Shown here: positions 28,996 to 37,859 of the stretch, piece by piece
Numbering within the stretch: the stretch's first letter is position 1
Layout: each line of letters begins with the position of its first letter
NCBI RefSeq assembly: GCF_011046535.1
Contig: NZ_CP049257.1
Span: 3,224,001-3,288,000, forward strand
Length of the DNA: 64,000 nt
Source: Nocardioides anomalus
GTDB lineage: Bacteria > Actinomycetota > Actinomycetes > Propionibacteriales > Nocardioidaceae
Direction: 5' to 3'
Program-made: the position numbers and the translations under genes
Notes under the pieces: generated by a model
The model's input: the letters and a program-made list of their open reading frames with translations, nothing else
Databases searched by the model: none
What the model was told of the DNA's origin: nothing

Positions 28996-30088
28996 GTGAG
29001 ACTCAAGCGCCAGGCGACGATGTTCAAGGACGTTGCGGTCGAGTCGCTCACTCTCAGCATCGAGCTCTTCAACAGGCCCAGCGGGGTGGCCCGCGAGCAC
29101 GCCATCATCATGCTGCTAGCCCACAGCTTCGAGATGCTCCTCAAGTCCATCATCTTTCAGGCGCGCGGCACGGTCAGGGACAAGGGCGAAGCTCTGTCAC
29201 ACAGCCTCAATCGCTGCATCGACATAGCCGTGGACTCGATCAAGGTGGTTCGGCCGGATGAGCGCACGCTGCTCCTTGCGATCAAGCAGGATCGCGACTG
29301 CGCAACCCACGACCTGATTGCGATGTCCGAAGACCTCTTGTGGGTCCATATGCGCGGCGGCATCACGATCTTCACGCGGCTCCTGAAAGACGAGTTCGGC
29401 GAAGAGTTGACCGACCTGCTGCCGGGTCGCGTGATCCCGGTGAGCGCTGCGCCGCCAACGGACCTCGCGGCACTGGTGGAAGGCGAGCTTGCGGCGATCG
29501 CCAAGTTGCTTGAGCCCGGCAGACGGCGCGCAGCGGAGGCGGGCGCCAGGCTCCGCCCATTCTTGAGCCTGGACGGCAGCGTGACAGGACGCAGCGATCA
29601 GCCCACCGAGGCGGAGGTCGCGGCAGCAGAGAAGCAGTTGCGCGGGGGGGACGGACTGGCGGACGGTGTTTCCTGGGCTAGCTCAGTTGAGCATTGGCTC
29701 CGCTTCGCCGGCCGGAGATGCGCAGGAGGTCGTTCTGCGCATTGGGAAGGCCGCGGATGCCATCCCGGTTCGACGTGCCGCCCCAGGTGAGGATGGTGCC
29801 TTGGCCTATCGCGGCGTGAGTCCCTTTGAGGAGTTCGGCGTGAAGCTGTCGAACTTCGGCGACAAACTTGGGGTCACTCGCCAACAGGGTTACGCCATCA
29901 TCTGGGACACCAACATGAAGGACGACGACCGGGCGTACTTCTGCAAGAAGAACGCATCCGGAAGCGTCGTCTACCAGGGCCTGAGCGCGCGAGCGCTAGA
30001 ACTCGGTAGGTCCTGGCTGGCCGATTCAAGCAATGACCTCGTGGATGTCACGGTCCGCTACAACCGGAGGAACTCAACAGCGTCGTGA
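28996..30088 (+). pseudogene. HEPN-like DUF3644-type protein, frameshifted in a G7 run
   Basis: From GTG 28996 the first frame gives an alpha-helical domain with AHSFEMLLKSIIFQARGT and RDCATH (Arg100-His105), fitting the Rx4H motif of HEPN ribonucleases. After seven G (29644-29650) the reading frame drifts and stops at 29790. Skipping one G continues as TDWRTVFPGLAQLSIGS and on to 30088, restoring 363 codons and a C-terminal region (FGDKLGVTRQQGYAII) that resembles the DUF3644 family. Base composition is visibly less GC-rich than neighbours. The break may be a sequencing error, a pseudogene or a slippage switch. Function unknown; RNA cleavage in defence is suggested only by the motif. Confidence 0.7.
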
Positions 30089-30180
30089 CCCACCCACACG
30101 GGCGGCGGCAGTCCACGTCCGCCAGGAGAGCTATGGCGCCGTCAGCTCGAGCCGCTTCGATGGTCACGGAGTCCGGATAG

Positions 30181-30277
30181 CGGCATGGTCGGCCGGAGGC
30201 CTCAACGCGGCATGGTCGGCCGGAGGCCTCAACGCGGCATGGTCGGCCGGAGGCCGCAGCGCGGCATGACCGGGCGG
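30181..30277. repeat. cluster B: 27-bp tandem repeat, three units plus a partial
   Basis: Units at 30181-30207, 30208-30234 and 30235-30261, followed by a partial unit to 30277. The first two are identical; the third differs at two bases near its end. The core is CGGCATGGTCGGCCGGAGGC. There are no unique spacers, so it is not a CRISPR array. The 30089-30449 interval contains no other feature than this and the upstream region of the next gene. Confidence 0.9.
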
Positions 30278-30449
30278 TTCCGACAGCGGCAGGATGGCTG
30301 AGAGTGTCCGGATCCTCCGCCTGAGGTGGGCCGCTCGCTGACTCGGCACTCAGACGGTGCGGCGAAATCCCTCAGGATCGACGCGAACGTGCCGAAGATC
30401 TCCCAACGCGACCCGTAGCCGTACGGGAGGTCGTGACGGGAGGGACACG

Positions 30450-31580
30450 GTGAGAGGCAACCGCGTCTCCGTCGTCACCTCTGTCGGCACCGGTGTCGTC
30501 CTGGTGATCCTCGCCGTGACCACGCTCGTCGGCATGATCTCCATGCAGCGGGCCAACGACCGGGTGCTGGCGGCGCGTGAGCTGGTGACGCCGTACCTCG
30601 CCCTGCAGCGGGCGGTCGCCGACGAGGCGGCCGCTGAGGCCGGGTACCGTCGTGCGCCCTCCGAGGCGGCGTTCGGGGTCTTCGAGCGTGCGGTCGTCGC
30701 GGTCGTGAGCTCGGCGGCCGAGGTCCGGGCGGTGGCCGACCCTCGCGACAAGGCGGTCCTGTTGCACATCGAGCACCTCAACGACCGCTACTCCGCCGCG
30801 GTGCGCTTCAGCCTCGCGGTTCCCCCTTCTGGGCCGGTCGAGGACCTGGTCGCGGGGCCGGCGCTCGGCGAGATGCAGGACCTGCTGGACGCCGAGATCA
30901 GCCGGCACCGGAACGAGTCGCTCGCCGCCCTCCGCGACCAGGAGGCGGTGACCGGTCGGCTGACCGTGGTGCTGCCCGTGACGTTCCTGTTGTCGTTCCT
31001 GGTGCTCGGTCTGTCTTGGCGCCTGATGGTGCTCCGCCACCGCCGGCTCAGGGTCGAAGCGACCCACCACATGGAGCGCGCCCTCACTGACCCCCTCACG
31101 GGCCTGCCGAACCGCGAGGCGCTCCGGATCGCGGTCGACATGGCGCTGAGCCGGCCCAAGACGCAAGCCGCGCTGCTCTTCCTCGACCTCGACGGGTTCA
31201 AGCCCATCAACGACGTCCACGGCCACAAGGCCGGCGATCTCGTCCTGCAGGAGGTCGCCGGGCGGCTGCTCGCGACGCTGCGCGCCGGTGAGGTGGCCGC
31301 GCGGATCGGTGGCGACGAGTTCGTCGTCTTCCTGCCCCGCGGGCTGGATGCGGCCATGGTGAAGAAGCGCGTCAGCGCCGAGATCGAGAAGCCGTTCCTC
31401 GTCGGGGGGCGCGAGCTCCGCGTGGGCGTGAGCATCGGCACCGCCCACTACCCCAAGGACGGGCAGGACCAGGAGTCGTTGCTGCGCGCCGCAGACGCCG
31501 AGATGTACGACGCGAAGCGTGCTCGTCGCGCGAGCGGACGCGGCACCCACCGAGAGCCTCGCGTCCTCGGCCGACGCTGA
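30450..31580 (+). CDS. membrane diguanylate cyclase (GGDEF)
   Basis: Makes cyclic di-GMP from GTP. The 376-residue protein has a membrane helix at about 10-31, an extracytoplasmic helical sensor region to about 175, a second helix at about 178-200, and a GGDEF domain with DPLTGLPNRE, FLDLDGFKPINDVHGH and the intact active-site GGDEF (287-291). The inhibitory site position reads RAGE instead of RxxD. GTG 30450 is preceded by GGGAGGGA. There is no EAL domain. It stands alone between two repeat clusters. Confidence 0.93.
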   Translation: MRGNRVSVVTSVGTGVVLVILAVTTLVGMISMQRANDRVLAARELVTPYLALQRAVADEAAAEAGYRRAPSEAAFGVFERAVVAVVSSAAEVRAVADPRDKAVLLHIEHLNDRYSAAVRFSLAVPPSGPVEDLVAGPALGEMQDLLDAEISRHRNESLAALRDQEAVTGRLTVVLPVTFLLSFLVLGLSWRLMVLRHRRLRVEATHHMERALTDPLTGLPNREALRIAVDMALSRPKTQAALLFLDLDGFKPINDVHGHKAGDLVLQEVAGRLLATLRAGEVAARIGGDEFVVFLPRGLDAAMVKKRVSAEIEKPFLVGGRELRVGVSIGTAHYPKDGQDQESLLRAADAEMYDAKRARRASGRGTHREPRVLGRR

Positions 31581-31671
31581 GAGAGTCAGCGAGACCCGCG
31601 CCGGAGGGTGCATCGAGACGTTGCCGGCCGCGACGTCCCTACCGTCGCCGGTCAGGCGGCGGCCCCGACAG

Positions 31672-31720
31672 CGGCATGGTCCGGCGTAGCCGACAGCGGC
31701 ACGGCCGGCCCGAGGGCCGT
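31672..31720. repeat. cluster C of the CGGCATG-CGG repeat family
   Basis: Two units, CGGCATGGTCCGGCG at 31672 and CGGCACGGCCGGCCCGAGGG at 31697, of about 25 bp each. The recognisable sequence of the following phosphoesterase remnant starts almost directly after it. Confidence 0.55.
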
Positions 31721-31732
31721 CACCAGCAGGCG

Positions 31733-32176
31733 GACCTGACCTCCGTGGCCGCGAACGTCACCGGCTCGAACCACGGCCACCAGCCCTGGGACGGCCTGGA
31801 CAACACCGCGCCGCCGCGCGGGCAGGCGCAGGTCGTCTCCGACCGGACCCGGGCCGACCTCCGGCTGCTCCACTACGCGTTCGCCGGTGCCCGCCACGAC
31901 CGCGACCGCGGCGTGGTGGTGGTGCAGCAGGCCGACGTGTTCGAGCCGACCTGCACGCCGACGCCTGGCGACATCAGGGCGTTCACCCCGTAGGTCCAGG
32001 CCCTGGTCGACCAGGCGTCCCGCATCCGGGCCCGGTTGACCCCTCTTCGACGGCGGCAGCCACGCCTACGACAGCGACCGGCCGCTGGCGACGGGCTCGA
32101 CCTGGCCGGCGACGTAAGGCGTGCACGAGCACGGCGACCAGCTGCTCACCTGGGAGCGCGTCTCCTGCACCGGCTG
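31733..32176 (+). pseudogene. decayed secreted phosphoesterase-like gene (C-terminal part)
   Basis: Readable as VAANVTGSNHGHQPWDGLDN, then TRADLRLLHYAFAGARHDRD and VVVVQQADVFEP, followed by an in-frame TAG at 31991-31993, a frameshift near 32042, the stretch LFDGGSHAYDSDRPLA, a TAA, and QLLTWERVSCTG before a final TGA. The series resembles the C-terminal part of actinobacterial calcineurin-like secreted phosphoesterases (their usual FNGDSHVYNVDRPL). The N-terminal half and metal site are missing. Confidence 0.7.
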
Positions 32177-32231
32177 AGGGTCCCGCCGGAGCCTTGACCT
32201 CAACCGCACTTGAACTCCTACAGTCGGCGTC

Positions 32232-32909
32232 ATGGACACCACGAGGATCGCGGTGCTCGGCAGCGGACCGGTCGGTCGCGCGGTCGCCGGGCGCTTGGCC
32301 GAGCTCGGCCACAGCGTCACCGTCGGCACCCGCGACCCTGGCGGGACCGCGGCGCGGGAGGACTACGCCGCGTGGGCGGCGATGCGCCCCGACGTGACGC
32401 TGGCGACCTTCGCGGAAGCCGCCGGGACCGCCGAGCTGGTGGTCAACGCGTCCGGCGGGGACGTGGCGCTGGCCGTGCTGGACGCCGCGGGCGCAGCGAA
32501 CCTGGCCGGCAAGGTGCTCCTGGACATGTCGAACCCGCTGGACGGCTCGGCGGGGTTCCCGCCCACGCTGTTCGTGAAGGACGACGACTCGCTGGGCGAG
32601 ATGGTGCAGCGCGCGCACCCGGAGGCGCGCGTGGTCAAGAGCCTCAACACCATGAACAGCGCGCTGATGGCCGACCCTCAGCGGCTGGGCGAGGACACCA
32701 CGGTCTTCGTCTCCGGTGACGACGCGGAGGCGAAGGCCACGGTGACCGGGCTGCTGCAGCAGATCGGCCACGGCGACGTGATCGACCTCGGTGGCATCGA
32801 CACCGCCCGCGGCCCGGAGATGTGGCTCCCGCTCTGGATCCGCATCAATCTGGCCCTCGGCGGCAACGACTTCAACCTCAAGATCGTCCGCGGTCCCTCG
32901 CTGCGCTGA
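32232..32909 (+). CDS. NADP/F420-dependent oxidoreductase-like Rossmann protein
   Basis: Cytosolic protein of 225 residues of the F420_oxidored (NADPH-dependent F420 reductase-like) family. The dinucleotide motif is IAVLGSGPVGRAVAGRL at 6-22, followed by VTVGTRDP, which places basic residues for NADP phosphate. Also visible are VLLDMSNPLD and VVKSLNTMNSALMADP, typical of the group. ATG start. Such proteins reduce cofactors or small ketones, but the substrate is unknown. It is monocistronic, 55 nt after the phosphoesterase remnant. Confidence 0.88.
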   Translation: MDTTRIAVLGSGPVGRAVAGRLAELGHSVTVGTRDPGGTAAREDYAAWAAMRPDVTLATFAEAAGTAELVVNASGGDVALAVLDAAGAANLAGKVLLDMSNPLDGSAGFPPTLFVKDDDSLGEMVQRAHPEARVVKSLNTMNSALMADPQRLGEDTTVFVSGDDAEAKATVTGLLQQIGHGDVIDLGGIDTARGPEMWLPLWIRINLALGGNDFNLKIVRGPSLR

Positions 32910-33028
32910 GCAGCCGGACGAGCGTTTGCCGGCACGCATCCTTCTGGCTCACGGGCCGCTGCTGGTCGCACGACGGGTGTTGCGTGGAGACAGGGCGCGC
33001 CTGGACCGTCGCTGGCCCAGGTCGGTCC

Positions 33029-33856
33029 TCATCGTCGACTCCAGGTGCTCGGGACTGTTGGCTCGGCGGCTCCGCTGAGGTGGCGGTAGCGGCCCGGCGT
33101 CGTCCCGACGATGCGCGTGAAGGCCTCGATGAAACCGCTCGGGTTGGCCCAGCCGCAGGCCCCGGCGACGTAGGTGACGTCGTGGGAACTGGCGAGGAGG
33201 ACGAGTGCTCGGTAGACGCGGATCTGAGTGCGCCACTCGTAGAACGACACACCGAGCTCCTCGGCGAGCAACCTGCTCAACGTGCGGGCGCTCGTGCCGA
33301 TCCTCGGTGCCAGCTCGCTCAACCGCAGGTTGCTTCCCGGGTCGCCGTCGAGCAGCCGAGCGAGCGCGCGTAGGCGCGGGTCGACAGGACGTGGAAGGTG
33401 CAACGGTTGCTCCGGAGCGAGGTGCAGCTCGTCGACGAGCACCCGGAGCAGACGATCTTGCGCCTCGCGGTGCTTGGGGCGGAGCTCCGGATCGTGGCTG
33501 CGCGGTCCGGTGAGGGTCAGCAGCGCTTCCCGAGCCAGATCAGACACCGCCAGGACAGCCGGGCGGGAGGGCAGCAGCCCGGCGAGCTCGGCCGAGAGGA
33601 ACAAGATCCTCATGTCCGTGGCGCCGTGCGCCCGGTGCTGGTGGGTGATCGCGGCGGGAGTCCACGCGACCCGGTTGGTGGGCACGACCGAGGTGCCTTG
33701 CTGGGTGCGGACAGCCAGGACGCCACGAGCTGCATAGACGAGGTGGCCCCGCTCATGGGACTGCGAGTGGCCAGCACCTCCGGATGGCCACAGGTGGACC
33801 CCACCCGCCGGCCAGAGGTGGACGGCTCGTGGCAGAGGTTGGCGGGGAACAGGCAC
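33029..33856 (-). CDS. AraC family transcriptional regulator
   Basis: Regulator of about 275 residues with an N-terminal cupin sensor (SHERGHLVYAARGVLAVRT, VPTNRVAWTPAAITHQH) and a C-terminal pair of helix-turn-helix motifs (LSELAPRIGTSARTLSRLLAE; VTYVAGACGWANPSGFIEAF), ending with the family's TPGRYR. The N-terminal region contains a local repeat, VHLWPAGG then VHLWPSGG. The GTG at 33856 is preferred because the only upstream ATG (33913) would overlap the opposite-strand start of the hydrolase and leave no promoter. Likely controls the divergent hydrolase gene. Confidence 0.9.
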   Translation of the reverse strand: MPVPRQPLPRAVHLWPAGGVHLWPSGGAGHSQSHERGHLVYAARGVLAVRTQQGTSVVPTNRVAWTPAAITHQHRAHGATDMRILFLSAELAGLLPSRPAVLAVSDLAREALLTLTGPRSHDPELRPKHREAQDRLLRVLVDELHLAPEQPLHLPRPVDPRLRALARLLDGDPGSNLRLSELAPRIGTSARTLSRLLAEELGVSFYEWRTQIRVYRALVLLASSHDVTYVAGACGWANPSGFIEAFTRIVGTTPGRYRHLSGAAEPTVPSTWSRR

Positions 33857-33911
33857 AGACTGGCATTCTAGCGGTGGCGAGCCACGGCGTGCCGGCCGAA
33901 GACTCACTGGC

Positions 33912-34736
33912 ATGACGACGACTCATCAGGTCCAGCCCTCCACGGTGAAGGCGCCAGGCTCGCGGCTGCGGTACTTCACTCGTGGAGACGGCCCCGTGCT
34001 CCTGCTGATCGCCGGAGGCCACGGGGACGCGTCGAAGACTGATGCCCTCGCCGCCCACCTCGCTGACAGCCACACCGTCGTGACCTACGACCGTCGCGGG
34101 CTGTCGGGGAGTACGACGGGTGCTCCGGCCCGAAGCATCAGCGTCCACGCGGACGACGCCTCGCGGATCCTCGCGGCCGTGACCGCCCAGCCGGCCCACG
34201 TGTACGGCACCAGCTTCGGAGGCGCCATCGCACTGGCCCTGGCTGCTGCGCACCCGGCGCAGGTCGCGGCCGCGATCGTCCACGAACCCGCGGCCATGAC
34301 CCTGCTGCCCGACGTCGAGCGTGCCGTTGCGACCCAGGACCTGCTCACGGTCGAGAGGGCGTTCGCAGCAGACGGTGTCGGTGCTGCCCTGCGCGAGTTC
34401 GCGACCTTCGCCGACATCGACCCCACAGATCGCGAAGCTGACGTCATCCCCAGTGCTCCGACGTCCCAGCAGCTCGCGAACATGGCGTTCTTCGTCACCC
34501 ACGACCTGCCGGCTCTGCGCAACCACGTGGTCGAGCTGGGCGAGCTGCGCAACGCGACCACCCGCCTGGTGCCCGCCGTCGGCGCCAACTCCGGTCACAT
34601 CTGGCCCCACGCCTGCGGCGTCCGGCTTGCCGAAGGTCTGGGTGTCGCTCCCGAGATCCTTCCTGGCGGTCACAACGGGTACGTCTTCCGCCCACGCGAG
34701 ACCGCTCATCGACTGCGCGAGGTGCTCAACGGATGA
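33912..34736 (+). CDS. alpha/beta hydrolase
   Basis: Cytosolic hydrolase of 274 residues. The oxyanion segment IAGGHGDA is near residue 35, the nucleophile elbow is GTSFGG (Ser in YGTSFGGAIAL, about residue 99), and GGHNGYVF near the C-terminus supplies the catalytic His. The strand-turn YDRRGLSGST resembles haloperoxidase/esterase-type members. ATG start. Divergent from the AraC gene, which may regulate it in response to its substrate. The substrate is unknown. Confidence 0.9.
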   Translation: MTTTHQVQPSTVKAPGSRLRYFTRGDGPVLLLIAGGHGDASKTDALAAHLADSHTVVTYDRRGLSGSTTGAPARSISVHADDASRILAAVTAQPAHVYGTSFGGAIALALAAAHPAQVAAAIVHEPAAMTLLPDVERAVATQDLLTVERAFAADGVGAALREFATFADIDPTDREADVIPSAPTSQQLANMAFFVTHDLPALRNHVVELGELRNATTRLVPAVGANSGHIWPHACGVRLAEGLGVAPEILPGGHNGYVFRPRETAHRLREVLNG

Positions 34737-35061
34737 CCATGACGGGGAGGCAGGCGCGCGGACGTACGAGACGTGGGCGTGCGTCCAGACCAGTGGGTCG
34801 TTCTGATCAGCCGGCCCACGTTTCCAGCCGTTGGATGACGCCGACCGAATTCGGTACATCGCAGGCCCCGTCGCCGTGACGGACGTGAGCGGGCGCGGCC
34901 CCGGGCGCTGCGGCTGCCTCCGCTGAGCGGCGGGGCCTGCCACCTGGCGGTGGTCGCCCGCGCGGACGAGTACGTCTGGCGCACGCCGGTGAGGACGACG
35001 GTGGGCAGGGCGCGAGCTATACGGCGCGGCGCGGGTCCGTGCCGCTCCAGGCGGAGCCGGG
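34737..35061. other. intergenic stretch with no supported gene
   Basis: About 325 bp between the hydrolase and the 3' end of the yihY gene. All frames are broken by stops; one plus-strand stretch (RFQPLDDADRIRYIAG near 34822) is readable but too short to assign. No hairpin or repeat stands out. Confidence 0.5.
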
Positions 35062-36117
35062 TCAGGCGTCGTCGGAGCGGGCCTTGGTGACCACAGCGGC
35101 CGCGGCGGCGGCACCCAGCGCGGCGCCGGCCACGAAGGCGCCCTTGCGGCCGCTGCCCTCGCCGTCGTCGGTGGGCAGCTCGTCGACGGACGGCAGGGGC
35201 GGGCCCTCGACGGGGGCGGCGGGCTCGACGACGCGCTCCTCGCGGGCGAGGGGGTGCGTCCAGGCCCAGCTCGCGGCGTACAGGACCAGGCGCGAGAAGT
35301 AGTTGATCCACACGAGCAGGACGAGGGTGAGGCCGAAGACCTGGAAGGCGGGCTGGCCCTGGGTGGAGCGGATGAGGAGGCCGGAGACCTGCTTGAGGAT
35401 CTCGAAGCCGACGGCGCCGAGGAGGGCGCCGGACCACATCGCGCGGCGGGGTACGTCGGGGGCGGCGAGGAGGCGGAACATCGCGAAGAAGAGCACGGCG
35501 TTGGCCAGCAGGCCGAGGGCGACGGTGAGGAGGGTGACCAGCCAGCCGAGGGCGGTGCTGAGGCCGAGCCAGTCGAGGAGGTCGCTCGAGAAGCCGGAGA
35601 CCAGGCCGGTGAAGGCGACGGCGACGAGCAGGACGGTGCCGATGATGACCAGGACGAGGAGGTCGCGGGCCTTGCCCATGACGAAGCTCGGCTGCTCGCG
35701 GTCAGGGAGGGCGAAGACGGCGATGAGGGCGTCGCGCAGCGCGGAGAGCCAGCCGAGGCCGGAGTAGAGGACGCCGACCAGGCCGATGACGCCGGCGGTG
35801 GCGGCGGAGTTCTGGAAGTCCTCGATGTTGAGCTTGCTCGGGCCGTTGCCGATGAGCCCGGGGAACATGGACATGACCGAGGTCTGGAGCGTGTCCTGGG
35901 CGTCGGGGTAGACCTTGGCGACCCAGCCGACCACGAAGAACGCCAGCGCGAGCACCGGGAAGACCGAGAGGAAGCCGAAGTACGTCACGGCGCCGGCCTG
36001 CTGGCCGGCCTTGGTCTCGCCGTAGTGCTCCTGGGTCCGCAGCGCGTGGTCCAGGGCAGGGTGCTCACGCCGCAGCTCGGTGAGGCGGCTCTTGGCGCGG
36101 TCGACGAAAGCCGGCAC
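35062..36117 (-). CDS. YihY/virulence factor BrkB family membrane protein
   Basis: Inner-membrane protein of 351 residues with about six helices in the YihY/BrkB family (formerly annotated as ribonuclease BN). Family segments: GAVTYFGFLSVFPVLALAF, LGWLSALRDALIAVF, and a conserved INYFSRLVLY region. The C-terminal tail has an acidic/Pro region followed by a small-residue hydrophobic helix (GAFVAGAALGAAAAAAVVT). GTG 36117, four nt after the preceding stop, is preferred over an upstream in-frame start inside the neighbouring gene. Role uncertain. Confidence 0.9.
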   Translation of the reverse strand: MPAFVDRAKSRLTELRREHPALDHALRTQEHYGETKAGQQAGAVTYFGFLSVFPVLALAFFVVGWVAKVYPDAQDTLQTSVMSMFPGLIGNGPSKLNIEDFQNSAATAGVIGLVGVLYSGLGWLSALRDALIAVFALPDREQPSFVMGKARDLLVLVIIGTVLLVAVAFTGLVSGFSSDLLDWLGLSTALGWLVTLLTVALGLLANAVLFFAMFRLLAAPDVPRRAMWSGALLGAVGFEILKQVSGLLIRSTQGQPAFQVFGLTLVLLVWINYFSRLVLYAASWAWTHPLAREERVVEPAAPVEGPPLPSVDELPTDDGEGSGRKGAFVAGAALGAAAAAAVVTKARSDDA

Positions 36118-36121
36118 GCCG

Positions 36122-36640
36122 TCAGGTACCCGGGGCGAGGTCGAAGTAGCGGGTGGGCGTCCAGCCCCGCTCCTCGTCGTGGACGTAGAGGTGGAAGTCA
36201 CCCACGGCGAAGGCGCACTCGAACTCGGACAGCTCGCTGAACGCGCGGTCCAGCTGCTCGTCGGCCAGGTGGTGGGCCACCGTGACGTGCGGGTGGTAGG
36301 GGAAGGCCAGGTCGATGGCCAGCGGCCCGCGGCGCACCGCGGCGGCCAGCTGCTCGCACTGGGAGATGCCCTCGACCAGGCTGACGAAGACGACCGGGCT
36401 CACCGGGCGGAAGGTGCCGGTGCCGCGCAGGTGCACCGCGAACGACGCTACGCCGGCCGCGGCGGCCTCGAGGTGCGCCTCGACCTCGAGCAGCTGCTCG
36501 TCGGTCACCTCGGTGGGCGGCACCAGGGTGATGTGGGTCGGGATGGTCGCGGCCATCGTGTCGCCGACGCCGGTCCGGTAGTCCTGGAGCTGGGTGGCCC
36601 AGGGCTCCGGGATCGCCACCGCCACTCCGATCGTCGGCAC
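36122..36640 (-). CDS. 2'-5' RNA ligase family (2H phosphoesterase) protein
   Basis: Cytosolic protein of 172 residues with the two HxT/S motifs of 2H phosphoesterases, THITLVPP at about 35-42 and PHVTVAHH at about 120-127. The family acts on 2'-5' or cyclic phosphodiester bonds, but the substrate of this branch is not known. GTG 36640 starts 20 nt after trpS and its stop is followed by yihY within 4 nt, giving a trpS-2H-yihY transcript. Confidence 0.9.
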   Translation of the reverse strand: MPTIGVAVAIPEPWATQLQDYRTGVGDTMAATIPTHITLVPPTEVTDEQLLEVEAHLEAAAAGVASFAVHLRGTGTFRPVSPVVFVSLVEGISQCEQLAAAVRRGPLAIDLAFPYHPHVTVAHHLADEQLDRAFSELSEFECAFAVGDFHLYVHDEERGWTPTRYFDLAPGT

Positions 36641-36660
36641 CGACCCAACCTACTGGCCGC

Positions 36661-37833
<1,173 letters not shown>

Positions 37834-37846
37834 TCAAGTGTTTCCC

Positions 37847-37852
37847 TACGGT
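37847..37852 (+). promoter_or_regulatory. candidate -10 for a leaderless transcript
   Basis: TACGGT fits TANNNT, and the spacing places the expected first transcribed base on the A of ATG 37860. There is no good -35 and no ribosome site before the ATG, which fits leaderless initiation. Confidence 0.3.
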
Positions 37853-37859
37853 GCTGGCC

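Noticed and set aside
30033..30269. Small frame encoding a nine-residue repeat (AWSAGGLNA)
   Set aside because: The repeat arises from the 27-bp tandem DNA repeat; the frame has no ribosome site and no similar protein is known to me.
30181..30277. Possible CRISPR array
   Set aside because: Units are directly adjacent with no unique spacers and no cas genes are nearby.
31676..31993. A 105-codon frame as an intact gene
   Set aside because: Its text continues past the TAG as a degraded phosphoesterase, so it is part of a pseudogene.
35062..36201. Longer yihY frame starting at 36201
   Set aside because: The added Ser/Thr-rich N-terminus lies inside the upstream 2H phosphoesterase gene; GTG 36117 directly after that gene's stop is more natural.
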